Shown here piece after piece: positions 18,091-26,277 of a stretch of 64,000 nucleotides of DNA. The notes under the pieces were generated by a model. It was given only the letters and a program-made list of their open reading frames with translations. It had not been told where the DNA came from and searched no databases. The stretch covers positions 248,001 through 312,000 of the forward strand of contig JAHBWE010000006.1 of the NCBI GenBank assembly GCA_019637155.1, written 5' to 3'. The stretch's first letter is position 1. The number at the start of each line of letters is the position of its first letter. The stretch comes from Labilithrix sp. GTDB lineage: Bacteria > Myxococcota_A > Polyangia > Polyangiales > Polyangiaceae. The translations under genes were made by a program, and so were the position numbers.

Positions 18091-20757
18091 ATGTTTCTCG
18101 CTCGGCGCGATGCGATCGCCACCTACTTCCTCACCCGACGCGGGAAGGTCTTCGTCGAGGAGTCCGGCGCCGCGCAGCCCGCCCACGTCATGGAGGCGCT
18201 CGAGCTCGAGCTCGCGGCGCTCGGCTACGTGGCGTCGTATCGGTTGCTGCGTCGGCTCGCGACGCTGCCGGACGAGCAGCTCGCGGCCGCCGTGCGCTGG
18301 ATGACGGAGACGCTCCACGCGTTCAAGACGACCGGGAGCAAGGACGCGAAGCTCGGCGCGTCCTCGTTCACGCCGCTCTTCCGCAGCTTTCCCGCCGACG
18401 TGCCGGCCGACACCCACGCGCTCTGGCGGCAGCGCGTGCTCGCGTACTGCTTCGGCGGGATGCGCCAGCCGTGTCCGACGTGCGGTCAGCGCGGGACGAG
18501 CCATCTCCTCGACCCCTGCTACCACGTCGTCTGCGAGCGCTGCTTCGACGGCGCCAACTACGACGGCTGTCCGATCTGCGGCGAGCACGTCTCGAAGAAA
18601 GGGCCCTTCTTCCAGCCGAGCGCGCAGGACCGCGCGTCGATCCCGAAGGAGCACGTCGTCTACGTGCGCGTCGACCTCGAAGAGGGGGACCTCGACGCCG
18701 CCGCGCGGAAGCTCTTCGAGTCGTTCTGCGCGCGGCAGCAGCCGCTCTCGCCGGGCGATCGCGAGGGGCTCACGGCGTTCACGAAGACCTATCGCGAGGC
18801 GCTCCTCGAGTGGCTCCCGCCGCGTATCCCGCTCCGCGAGAACGTCGCCGCCGTCTTCGGGGACCTCGTCGCCGGGTGCGCGGCGGAGCGCGTCTTGCCG
18901 GTGGCCGAGCGCTACGTGAAGACCGCGACCGACGTGCTTCGGATGCTCGTCGTGTTCTCGGGTGGCGACGCGTCGCTCGCGCCCGAGCGCGGATGGCAGC
19001 TCGTGCGCGGCGACGACGCGATCCGGCGCTGGCGCGGGCCGACGCGCGAACGCATCGACGAGTACCGCGCGCATCGAGATGGCCGGAGGCGGAGGGCGGA
19101 CGTCGCCATCACCGTGAGCGTGACGCGGCGACGCTGGCGGATGGCCAAGCTTCCGCGCCCGATGCGGCGCGCCGTGCTCGCCCTCCTCGAGCGCATCCCG
19201 TTCGAGACGCTCGCCGACGACATGTTGCGGCACCGCTCGCGTTGGGCCTGGGTCAGCGAGCACCTGCACCCCCACGAGTACGCCTCGCGCTTCCCCAACA
19301 CCGCGCGCGCGTTCCTCGTCGTGCACGGGAAGGACCCGAACGGCAACCCCGCGCCTGCGCATCGCACGTGGACGTCACGCGTCGAAAGGGCGCTCGCGCG
19401 CGGCAAGCTCGACGAGGCGTTGACCCTCCTCGAGACGCGCCCCGGCGAGCTCGGCCGCCGCTTCGATCGCCTCCTCCGCATCGCGAACGCGCGCGCACGC
19501 GCGACGAACGACGCGAGCGCGACGGTCCCGATCGTGAAGAGCTTCGAGCGCATCGCGGGCAAGCTCTCGACCCCGCTCCTCGTCGCGCTCGCGGGACACT
19601 TGCCGACGCGGCTCCGGCCGCTCCCCGCTCGCGTCTTCTTCCCGAAGACGACCGTCTCGCTCGGCCCGAGCGGCACCGACACGCGCGCGCCGCTCCGCGC
19701 CGACGTCGTGACGCCGGCCCTCCACGTCGTGACGAGCACCCTCCTCGCGCGCTTCGCGACGCGGCCGCCCTTCGACTGCGCGCTGATCGACGAGCGCCTG
19801 CGCGACGTGACCGCGCCGTTCGGCGAGCGCACGGCGAGCCCGTCCGCGGTCGCGCTCCCGCGCGGCTCGCGTGTGCCCCTGCCACCGAGCCACACGTTGC
19901 GGCTCTTCCTCCACTGGTGCGAGCCCGAGAAGGGGGCGCGCACGGACGTGGACCTCTCGGTCGCGTTCTTCGACGCGAGCTTTTGCTACGTCGGCGTCTG
20001 CTCGTTCTACGAGCTCACGTTCCATCACGCGGGGAAGGTCGTCGCGAGGAGCTCCGGCGATCGCACGTCCGCGCCGTGGCCCGACGGCGCGAGCGAGTAC
20101 GTCGATCTCGATCGCGCCGTCGCGCGCGAGAGCGGGATCCGCTACGCGATGATGGTCGTGAACGCGTACGCGGGGATGCCGTTCTCCCAGCTCGCGCGCG
20201 CGTTCGCCGGCTTCATGCTCCGCGACGACACGGAGGGCGCCTACTTCGATCCGCGCAAGGTCGCGCTCCGCTTCGGCCTCGGCGGCGACAACGGCGTCTT
20301 CGTCCCCGCCGTCGTCGACCTCGCGGACGACGTCCTCCATTGGATCGACGTCTACTCGCAGGGCGCGTTCTCGATGAACGCCGTGCACGGCTCGAAGAGC
20401 GTCCTCGCGCGCATCGGCGCCGCGTTCAGCGCCTACTTCGGCGCGCACGCGCGCGCCTCGATGTGGGACCTCGCGCGGTGGCAGGCGGCGGCGCGCACGC
20501 GGCGCGTCCACGTCCGCGGCGCGGCCGGCGTCCGCCGCTTCGATCGCAAGGACGGCGAGACGACGGAGGCCTTCGCCGCGCGGATCGATCGCGGCGAGCA
20601 CGACGCGGAGGACGCGGAGGCGGCGATCCCGGAGGACCGCCCGCTCCTCGCGGCGCTGTTCACCGGCGACGCGTCGCTCCCCGAGGGGAGCGAGAGCTAC
20701 GTGCTCTTCCCCGAGCTCACGCACGGCACCGTCGCCGCCGCCGACTGGATCGCGTAG
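18091..20757 (+). CDS. RING-finger protein of MXAN_6230/SCO0854 type with TerD-like C-terminal region
   Basis: An 888-residue protein. Residues 128-163 form a textbook C3HC4 RING finger: C128-x2-C131-x11-C143-x-H145-x2-C148-x2-C151-x8-C160-x2-C163, the zinc cross-brace of eukaryotic E3 ligases. I recognise the overall protein as the MXAN_6230/SCO0854 RING family of myxobacteria and streptomycetes. From about residue 600 to 800 there is a TerD-like beta-rich region (HWCEP, DVDLSVAFFD, a YVDLDRAV block, then FAGFMLRD), as in tellurium-resistance/stress proteins. The middle is helical and Arg/Leu-rich. There is no signal peptide, so it acts in the cytoplasm. ATG 18091 was chosen over GTG 18067 by position. 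It is a single gene with no operon partner. The function is unproven; ubiquitin-like ligation is only a possibility. Confidence 0.88.
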   Translation: MFLARRDAIATYFLTRRGKVFVEESGAAQPAHVMEALELELAALGYVASYRLLRRLATLPDEQLAAAVRWMTETLHAFKTTGSKDAKLGASSFTPLFRSFPADVPADTHALWRQRVLAYCFGGMRQPCPTCGQRGTSHLLDPCYHVVCERCFDGANYDGCPICGEHVSKKGPFFQPSAQDRASIPKEHVVYVRVDLEEGDLDAAARKLFESFCARQQPLSPGDREGLTAFTKTYREALLEWLPPRIPLRENVAAVFGDLVAGCAAERVLPVAERYVKTATDVLRMLVVFSGGDASLAPERGWQLVRGDDAIRRWRGPTRERIDEYRAHRDGRRRRADVAITVSVTRRRWRMAKLPRPMRRAVLALLERIPFETLADDMLRHRSRWAWVSEHLHPHEYASRFPNTARAFLVVHGKDPNGNPAPAHRTWTSRVERALARGKLDEALTLLETRPGELGRRFDRLLRIANARARATNDASATVPIVKSFERIAGKLSTPLLVALAGHLPTRLRPLPARVFFPKTTVSLGPSGTDTRAPLRADVVTPALHVVTSTLLARFATRPPFDCALIDERLRDVTAPFGERTASPSAVALPRGSRVPLPPSHTLRLFLHWCEPEKGARTDVDLSVAFFDASFCYVGVCSFYELTFHHAGKVVARSSGDRTSAPWPDGASEYVDLDRAVARESGIRYAMMVVNAYAGMPFSQLARAFAGFMLRDDTEGAYFDPRKVALRFGLGGDNGVFVPAVVDLADDVLHWIDVYSQGAFSMNAVHGSKSVLARIGAAFSAYFGAHARASMWDLARWQAAARTRRVHVRGAAGVRRFDRKDGETTEAFAARIDRGEHDAEDAEAAIPEDRPLLAALFTGDASLPEGSESYVLFPELTHGTVAAADWIA

Positions 20758-20801
20758 GCGCTACTTCTTCGCGTCGGCGGCGAGGTCGGTCGGCTTCTAC
20801 G

Positions 20802-20834
20802 AAAACGTCCCGCGGCTCTCGCGAGCGCGGGACG
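20802..20834 (-). terminator. Intrinsic terminator of the PAD/HEAT operon
   Basis: This is an 8-base-pair perfect stem (20806-20813 with 20827-20834) between convergent genes. Read on the minus strand, the hairpin follows the stop of the HEAT-type gene by about 25 bases and is directly followed by TTTTC, a rho-independent layout for that strand. On the plus strand there is no T-run after it. Confidence 0.65.
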
Positions 20835-20859
20835 GTTCGGGAGCGCGTCGTGACTCGCG

Positions 20860-21804
20860 TCAGCGCGCCGGGTTCGACGCGAAGCGGCTCGCGAGGTCGT
20901 CGAGCGCGGCGGTCTGCGCCGGGGTCGCGCCCTTGCGCGCGTTGTTGATGAGCGACATCGTGCTCGACGCGTCGACGACGAGGAGCGCCTTGAGCGCCGC
21001 GTTGCGCGCCTCGCCCTCGTAGCCGAGGTACGCCTTCATGAGCGAGCGAGCGGCGGCGTCACGCGAGGGAGCCTCCTCCGCGCCGCCCTTCTTCGCCTTC
21101 CAGGCCCAGGCGTTGGCGGAGTGGCCGAGCGCGCGCGCGAGGACGGCGGCGGTGTCCGCGTCCGGGTGCGCGTCGAGCGCGCCGGCGATCGTCTGCGTGG
21201 CGGCGAGGCGGTGCGCCGAGCCGAGGCCGCGGAGGATCTCGCGCGAGCGCGTCGCGTCCGCGCCCTTGAGCGAGCTCGTGAGGGCGGAGACGGCGTCGTC
21301 GCTGCCGAGCTTCGCGATCGCGTCGGCGGTCACGAAGGTCATCGTAAGGTCCTTGCTCTTCGCGAGGATGCTCGTGAGGACGGGGAGCGCCTTCGGGTCC
21401 TTGAGGAGGCCGACCGCCTCGACGAGGCCGGTCTCGAGCGCCTTGCGCGCGCTCGCCGACGTCGTGGCGGGGACGTGGTTGTCGACCGCGAGCAGCTCGA
21501 GCATCGGCATGAGCGCCTCGGGGCCGAGCGCCTTGAAGGCGTTCGTGAGGGGCAGGCCGGGGCGGCGCGACTGCTTGTCGAGGTCGTCGGCGTGGATCGC
21601 GATCTCGTTGACCGCGTTGAACGCCGCGAGGCTCTTGAGCTTCGCGCGGTCGATGTCGCTCCGGAGCGTGACCGACGCCGACGGCGCGAGGACGGCGGTG
21701 TCGATGAGGAGGCCGCGGTTGGGAGCGGCGGAGGCGTTGCCGGAGGCTGCGGTCATGGCGAGAGCAAAGAGTCCGCCGAGCACCATCTTCTTCACGAGCT
21801 TCAT
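20860..21804 (-). CDS. Exported HEAT-repeat-like protein, coupled to PAD
   Basis: A 314-residue protein with a signal peptide (about 1-26, ASGNASAAP) and no lipobox. The mature part is made of helical pairs spaced about 35-40 residues, for example ALMPMLELLAVDN, ALPVLTSILAKS, DAVSALTSSLKGAD and AARSLMKAYLG, matching HEAT-like solenoids used for protein binding. Its ATG at 21804 shares one base with the stop of the PAD gene (TGATG) and has GGAGGT upstream, so the two are translated together. I infer that it binds or presents a partner or substrate of the secreted PAD. A T-tailed hairpin follows. Confidence 0.82.
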   Translation of the reverse strand: MKLVKKMVLGGLFALAMTAASGNASAAPNRGLLIDTAVLAPSASVTLRSDIDRAKLKSLAAFNAVNEIAIHADDLDKQSRRPGLPLTNAFKALGPEALMPMLELLAVDNHVPATTSASARKALETGLVEAVGLLKDPKALPVLTSILAKSKDLTMTFVTADAIAKLGSDDAVSALTSSLKGADATRSREILRGLGSAHRLAATQTIAGALDAHPDADTAAVLARALGHSANAWAWKAKKGGAEEAPSRDAAARSLMKAYLGYEGEARNAALKALLVVDASSTMSLINNARKGATPAQTAALDDLASRFASNPAR

Positions 21805-23687
21805 CACTGGACCTCCGAGCCGCTCATCCACCACGTCTTCGTCGGGAAGCTGCGGAGCACGTTGCTCCCGCAGTGCACCTCACCAATGTTGATGTGGTAC
21901 CCGTCCCAGTCTTCGACCCAGTGGGTCTTGATGTCGACCGTCGCGAGCTCCTGCTCGAGCGCGACCTTGTAGATGTCCTTGCCGTCGATGACCGGGCCGT
22001 GCGGATCCGGCGAGGCGAAGTCCTTCGGGCCGATGTAGATGCCGTTCACCGTGCCCGGGTGGTAGGCGACGGAGTAGCCGCGCATGTGCGTGTGGAGGAA
22101 CGGCGCGCGGAGGATCTCGTCGTCGGTGAGGCCGGTCTCCTGCTTGATGATGCGGACCTGCTCGTCGACCTCGACCGCCGCCTCCGCCGTCGCCGCCATC
22201 ACGGTCGCGTCGGCGAGGACGTCCTTGATCGTGATCTTCGCGTCGCGGAGGACCTCGGCGCCGGTGCTCGGGTCCTGCTCGCGCCAGTTCTTGCCGACGA
22301 ACATCGGGACGTCGCCGTTGCCGCGCGCGACCTCGTCCTCGAGCATCTGGATCGCCCAGCGCGCGTCGTTGATGAGGAGCTTCCAGCCGCGCGGCGTGTT
22401 CGCCTTCACGAAGGAGAGCGTCTCGTCGACGTGACCGACGAGGAGCCACTCCGTGTTCACGCGGATCGGCTTCTGGACCTTCTGCGCCTGGAGCATGCGC
22501 TCGAAGCCCTGGTCCGCGTTCTCGGTCGAGCCGCGGATGATGCGGCCGACCGGCCAGGTCACGCCGTTGTGCGTGAACGGCGGGACGGTCTCCATGTTGC
22601 CGAACGAGTTGAGGGAGTCGTTGTCGTTCGGGTTCGTGTTGAGGCGGGTGAGGTCGAACGCCTGGACGCCGGCGGAGTCCTTGCCGCGGAGCGCGAAGAC
22701 GATGCGGCCCGCGACGCGGATCGGGTTGCGCGGGTCGATGAACGGGACGTAGCCGGTGCCGGTCGGGTTCGGCCGGTACTGCACGTTGATGTTCGACGAG
22801 CGCATGTTCGCGCGCATCGTCTGCTGCTTGCCGTCCTTCGCCGGCATCGTCATGTAGCCGGGCTCGAAGAAGTCCTGCGCCCAGCGGTCGTACGTCTGGA
22901 AGAGGCCGGGCTCCGGGAGGCCGGCCGCGAGGTGCGCGGCGTCGAGGCCGTCCGTCATCGCCTTGTTGCCCGGGTCCTGCTGGCTCGGGTTGTTGCGATC
23001 GGGCACGGCGGAGGCGATCGACATGACGCCGTCGTCGAGGTGGTTCGACGCGACGAGGGGCGCCATGCGGAGGCGGACCGTGTCGGTGTCGGTCTGCGCG
23101 CCGACGGACGCGTTGACGGTGACGTCGACGGTGCCGTCCCAGCCGTTCGGCTCGCGGAGGATGTCCTTGCCTTCGATCGCGAGCTCGAGGCCGCGCTGGA
23201 TGTCCTCCGTCGTCATCGCGTAGCCCGACTGCACGACCTGGAACGTGCCGTCGCTCTTCACCTTGAAGAGGCGGACCTTGTCCGCCGCGGTCCACGTGAC
23301 CGTCGCCTGGAGGTTCTGCGGCGCGAAGAAGGACGGCTTCGTCTTGATGCGCGCGAGGTCGAGCGCGTCGTCCGGACCGTTGACGATCTCGTCCGCCGCG
23401 TCGTTGCACGCCGCGAGCGCGAGGTCGTCGACGTTGTTGGGGCAGCGGCGCGTGTCGTCGTCGATGTTCGCGAGGAAGATCGCGCCGTGGTTGTCGGTCC
23501 ACTGGTCTTCGTCCGCGTCTTCCGTCGGATCGGTGAAGCTGATCACGCCGTCGCGGTTGTTGTCCGCGCGGATGTCGATGAGGTTGCCGCCAACGGCGCT
23601 CTCCGAAGAGTCGGATGAATCGCCGGCGCCCGCGCTGCAGGCGAGCAGCACCAGGCTTCCGAGGGCAAGGACTTGGGGGCTACGCAT
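21804..23687 (-). CDS. Secreted peptidylarginine deiminase (PAD) lipoprotein
   Basis: A 627-residue lipoprotein (lipobox LLACSAG, Cys 17) that matches vertebrate-type protein-arginine deiminases, which convert peptidyl-Arg to citrulline. All four catalytic residues can be placed: Asp 272 in DRWAQDFFEPGY (PAD4 DRWIQD), His 419 and Asp 421 in GHVDETLSF (PAD4 His471/Asp473), and nucleophile Cys 606 in GEVHCGSNV (PAD4 Cys645). The substrate-loop block GNMETVPPFTHNG also fits PAD GNLEVSPP. The N-terminal part has an Asp-rich EF-hand-like stretch (DNNRDGVISFTD) suited to calcium binding. PADs are calcium-activated, and the periplasm or outside would provide it. The start ATG 23687 has GGAG nine bases upstream. 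It is first gene of a two-gene operon with the HEAT protein. Confidence 0.9.
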   Translation of the reverse strand: MRSPQVLALGSLVLLACSAGAGDSSDSSESAVGGNLIDIRADNNRDGVISFTDPTEDADEDQWTDNHGAIFLANIDDDTRRCPNNVDDLALAACNDAADEIVNGPDDALDLARIKTKPSFFAPQNLQATVTWTAADKVRLFKVKSDGTFQVVQSGYAMTTEDIQRGLELAIEGKDILREPNGWDGTVDVTVNASVGAQTDTDTVRLRMAPLVASNHLDDGVMSIASAVPDRNNPSQQDPGNKAMTDGLDAAHLAAGLPEPGLFQTYDRWAQDFFEPGYMTMPAKDGKQQTMRANMRSSNINVQYRPNPTGTGYVPFIDPRNPIRVAGRIVFALRGKDSAGVQAFDLTRLNTNPNDNDSLNSFGNMETVPPFTHNGVTWPVGRIIRGSTENADQGFERMLQAQKVQKPIRVNTEWLLVGHVDETLSFVKANTPRGWKLLINDARWAIQMLEDEVARGNGDVPMFVGKNWREQDPSTGAEVLRDAKITIKDVLADATVMAATAEAAVEVDEQVRIIKQETGLTDDEILRAPFLHTHMRGYSVAYHPGTVNGIYIGPKDFASPDPHGPVIDGKDIYKVALEQELATVDIKTHWVEDWDGYHINIGEVHCGSNVLRSFPTKTWWMSGSEVQ

Positions 23688-23830
23688 CGAGGAAAGCTCC
23701 AGTCGGGGGATAACGCACACCGTCGTGCAGGGGTGGGTCGTCCTGACACCATCCTACATTTCCGCATGTCTCAACACGGTCTCCGGCTGCCCGCTCGACG
23801 CTGACGCTGGAGTTTGGCAAGCTCGTCTCG

Positions 23831-24442
23831 ATGCAGCGCGCGGCTCTCGGGTGCCTTCTCGTCGCCATTTCTGCGGCTCCTTTCGCGATCTTCGCGTGCG
23901 GAGACGATCCCGCCAACGGGAGCCCCGTCGTCCCGGGGCCGGACGTGATTTCAGCAACCGATCCGGACGGCGCGCCGGTCGTCGTCGATCCACTCGAGGA
24001 CGCTGGCCCTCCGAAGTGCGTCCCCGCGTCGTCGAACGCCCCGCCGGTCCCTACCGCCGCACTTGCCGGTTCGGTCGGGGGCGCGGAGTTTCCCGCCGCG
24101 CCGAAGTCGTGGGCGCGGCCGATCGCCTCGCTGCCGGGTTTCTACGAGGTCGACATCTCGGAGGGAGAGGCCTCGTGCGCGAACGCGGACGGCGGCACGC
24201 GCGGCGTGCGTCTCATCGTCGCCGGCGACGGCATCCGCTGCTCGTCGACGGATCCGGCGCGCGCCGAGTTCTACCGGAAGACAGGCGAGCCGTACGCACG
24301 ACCGGCCGCGACGGAGGGCGTGCTCGTCGCGAAGCCGACCGGCACCCAGCTCGAGGTCGGCGTCGTCATCGGCAAGTTCGGCGACCCGGGCCTCCCGAGC
24401 GACGGTCTCACCGGCACGACGACGGTCGACGTCTGTCCTTGA
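23831..24442 (+). CDS. Lipoprotein of unknown function
   Basis: A 203-residue predicted lipoprotein; the signal ends in FAIFACGDD. The mature N-terminus is Pro/Asp/Val-rich (to about residue 65). The remainder looks like one compact beta domain with four Cys (near residues 63, 114, 134 and 202), probably two disulfides. I recognise no family. The start ATG 23831 lacks a strong Shine-Dalgarno. It is divergent from the PAD gene with 143 bases between starts, so the two could share a control region. Its stop is 21 bases from the convergent mutH stop. Confidence 0.7.
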   Translation: MQRAALGCLLVAISAAPFAIFACGDDPANGSPVVPGPDVISATDPDGAPVVVDPLEDAGPPKCVPASSNAPPVPTAALAGSVGGAEFPAAPKSWARPIASLPGFYEVDISEGEASCANADGGTRGVRLIVAGDGIRCSSTDPARAEFYRKTGEPYARPAATEGVLVAKPTGTQLEVGVVIGKFGDPGLPSDGLTGTTTVDVCP

Positions 24443-24463
24443 TCGCTCCTCGTCGCTCGTCGC

Positions 24464-25138
24464 TCAGTCCGGGAGCGCGGAGGCGTCGCGGAGCAGCGCG
24501 CCGGTGAAGCGGGCGCGGAGGTAGAAGCCGCGCGGTACGGTCGCGATCGCCTCGTTGTCTTCGCCGTACGCGATCGTGCGTGCGCTGCCGTCGCGCGCCT
24601 TCGGGCGGACCTGGAGCCAGCGGCCGCGGTGCGCGGTGAGCTCCTCGATGCGGCCGATGCCGATGAGGCCGACGACGTCGTCGAAGTCGCCGCGGAGCAC
24701 GTCGTCTTGCGCGGCGCTGGGCTCCCATAGCAGCGGCGCGCCGACGATGCGCTCTTGCCACGCGACGCCGTGCGCGCCGACGAGGGGGACCCAGAGCACG
24801 CGCGCGAGCTTGGCGCGGACCCACGAGGACTCCCACTCCTGCGTCTCGGCGTCGGCGAGCGAGAGCGTGCAGACGTAGGTCGACTCGAGCGGCGCGCCTT
24901 CGGCCGTGACCGGGATCGTCTTCAGCTCGCAGCCGAGGTGGGGGAAGTCGTGGACGCGGGCGGAGCCGCCGTTCGCGCCGAGCGCGCGCTCGATCGTCTC
25001 GCCGGCGGATCCCTTCGTGCGGAGCGGATCGGTCGACGCGCGGAGGCCGAGCGAGTCGAGGACGGCGGCGAGGGTCCGGCCCTCGAGCGCCCGCGCGCGC
25101 TGGAGGAGCTCGTCGAGGTGGGCCGGCGGCGCGATCAC
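24464..25138 (-). CDS. mutH: MutH-like mismatch-repair / restriction-type endonuclease
   Basis: A 224-residue protein that matches E. coli MutH (229 residues) nearly end to end: the LLQRARALEGRTLAAV start, TKGSAGETIE, the catalytic DFPHLGCELKTIPV (Asp 64, Glu 71, Lys 73 for E. coli D70/E77/K79), WESSWVRAKLARVLWVPL, GAPLLWEPS, LQVRPKA and the PRGFYLRARFT end. MutH nicks the unmethylated strand at hemimethylated GATC after MutS/MutL signalling; the related Sau3AI family cuts GATC outright. A MutH homologue is unexpected outside gammaproteobacteria. It starts at GTG 25138, overlapping the upstream lipoprotein's stop (GTGA), so it is coupled to that gene. No mutL, mutS or canonical dam is next to it. 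Confidence 0.88.
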   Translation of the reverse strand: MIAPPAHLDELLQRARALEGRTLAAVLDSLGLRASTDPLRTKGSAGETIERALGANGGSARVHDFPHLGCELKTIPVTAEGAPLESTYVCTLSLADAETQEWESSWVRAKLARVLWVPLVGAHGVAWQERIVGAPLLWEPSAAQDDVLRGDFDDVVGLIGIGRIEELTAHRGRWLQVRPKARDGSARTIAYGEDNEAIATVPRGFYLRARFTGALLRDASALPD

Positions 25139-25965
25139 GGCAAGGTGACGGCGACGTTGTCGTAGCGAACGTCGAGCGCGGGGGTCGGCGCGTTCGTGCG
25201 GCCGAGGCCGAGCATCACGCGCAAGGTGCCGTCGTCGATGGCGGGGTAGTCGATGTCGTTCCGCGACGCGACGAGCGCGCCGTCGAAGTAGAGACGGAAC
25301 CAGCCCGCGCCGGGCGTCCAGTCGGCCTCGAGCTTCACGCGGACCCACCGGTCGAACGCGATCCGCGACGGCGTGCCGTCGTAGAGCAGGGTCTTGCCGT
25401 CGTCGGTGGTGACGTTCGTGTAGTTTGCACCGAGGTACAGCTCGTTCCAGATGCCGCCGCCGGACCCCTGCACGCCGGCGGCGAGGAGGACCGTGTTGCC
25501 GCCGAAGCCGGTCCACGGCGCTTCGTCGTCGACGTTCACGTCGGCTTCGAGCGTGAGGCGGCGCGCGGTCTTCGAGACGTCGCGGTGGAGCGCGACGAAA
25601 TAGATCGTGTCGTCGGAGCGCTCCGGGAGGCGAGCGCGCAGCACGCCCTGGTCGATCTCGAGCTTCCCCGGCCCGTCGGTCGTGATCTCGACGCCGAGCG
25701 CCTGGAGCGTCGTGCCTTCGAAGCTCGTGCAGAATGCACAATTCCCGGCGTCGACGTCGGGCCCCCCCGCTTCGCCCGACGACGACGACGAGCTCGACGA
25801 CGACGAAGACGACGACGTGCTCGAAGACGAAGAAGACGACGACGACGCGGCGCTGCCGTCGGGCCCGGGCGGCGCGGCGCCCTCTCCGCCGGTGAACCCG
25901 TCGAGCGCGGTCAGCGAGCACCCGCCGATCGCCGCGACGACGAGCAGGCTCCAGCCGAGACGCAT
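25135..25965 (-). CDS. Lipoprotein with poly-Ser linker and LamG-like domain
   Basis: A 276-residue predicted lipoprotein (signal ending in AIGGCSL). Residues about 40-65 are almost only Ser, encoded by a long run of trinucleotide repeats that could slip during replication. The rest (about 80-275) has the beta-strand rhythm of concanavalin A-like/LamG domains: a YFVALHRDVS-like strand, GNTVLLAAGV, WVRVKLEADW, GWFRLYFDGALVAS and the closing VRYDNVAV. This suggests glycan binding at the surface. Its TGA overlaps the GTG of mutH, an odd pairing of a surface protein with a nuclease. The start is ATG 25965. A family A repeat cluster lies just upstream. Confidence 0.78.
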   Translation of the reverse strand: MRLGWSLLVVAAIGGCSLTALDGFTGGEGAAPPGPDGSAASSSSSSSSSTSSSSSSSSSSSSSGEAGGPDVDAGNCAFCTSFEGTTLQALGVEITTDGPGKLEIDQGVLRARLPERSDDTIYFVALHRDVSKTARRLTLEADVNVDDEAPWTGFGGNTVLLAAGVQGSGGGIWNELYLGANYTNVTTDDGKTLLYDGTPSRIAFDRWVRVKLEADWTPGAGWFRLYFDGALVASRNDIDYPAIDDGTLRVMLGLGRTNAPTPALDVRYDNVAVTLP

Positions 25966-26001
25966 GTTCGCGATGCTACCATCGCGCCCGTGCCCACCGA
26001 C

Positions 26002-26253
26002 GTCGAAGAGGGGCCCCAGAAGCGGCCGCCCGAGCGGGCGCGCATCGCCCCGAGCGCAAAGGTCGAAGAGGGGCCCCAGAAGCGGCCGCGCAGCGCCCCG
26101 AGCGCAAAGGTCGAAGAGGGGCCCCAGAAGCGGCCGCCCCAGCGGGCGCGCAGCGCCCCGAGCGCAAAGCGCGAGGGCCGTGTCTGGGGCGGGGGTGTCG
26201 GGGGCAGAGCCCCCGACGTTGAAAGAGGGGGTGTCGGGGGCAGAGCCCCCGAC
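26002..26253 (-). repeat. Family A repeat, inverted copy with internal tandem expansion
   Basis: On this side the element reads as the reverse complement of the copies at 8881 and 17012. The closing block (GTCGAAGAGGGGCCCCAGAA...) occurs three times, starting at 26002, 26062 and 26110. The full element occupies about 26120-26217, ending in a hairpin with arms 26197-26205 and 26209-26217, and a second copy of that hairpin lies at 26233-26253. The region therefore shows internal duplication at both ends. It separates the lipoprotein-mutH pair from a divergent methyltransferase-like gene. Confidence 0.8.
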
Positions 26254-26277
26254 GTTGAGGAAACTTCGCGTCGGATC

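Noticed and set aside
25585..26277. Upstream extension of the methyltransferase-like gene
   Set aside because: The extra residues are translation of the lipoprotein's opposite strand and of the tandem repeats; there is no coding signal before GTG 26278.
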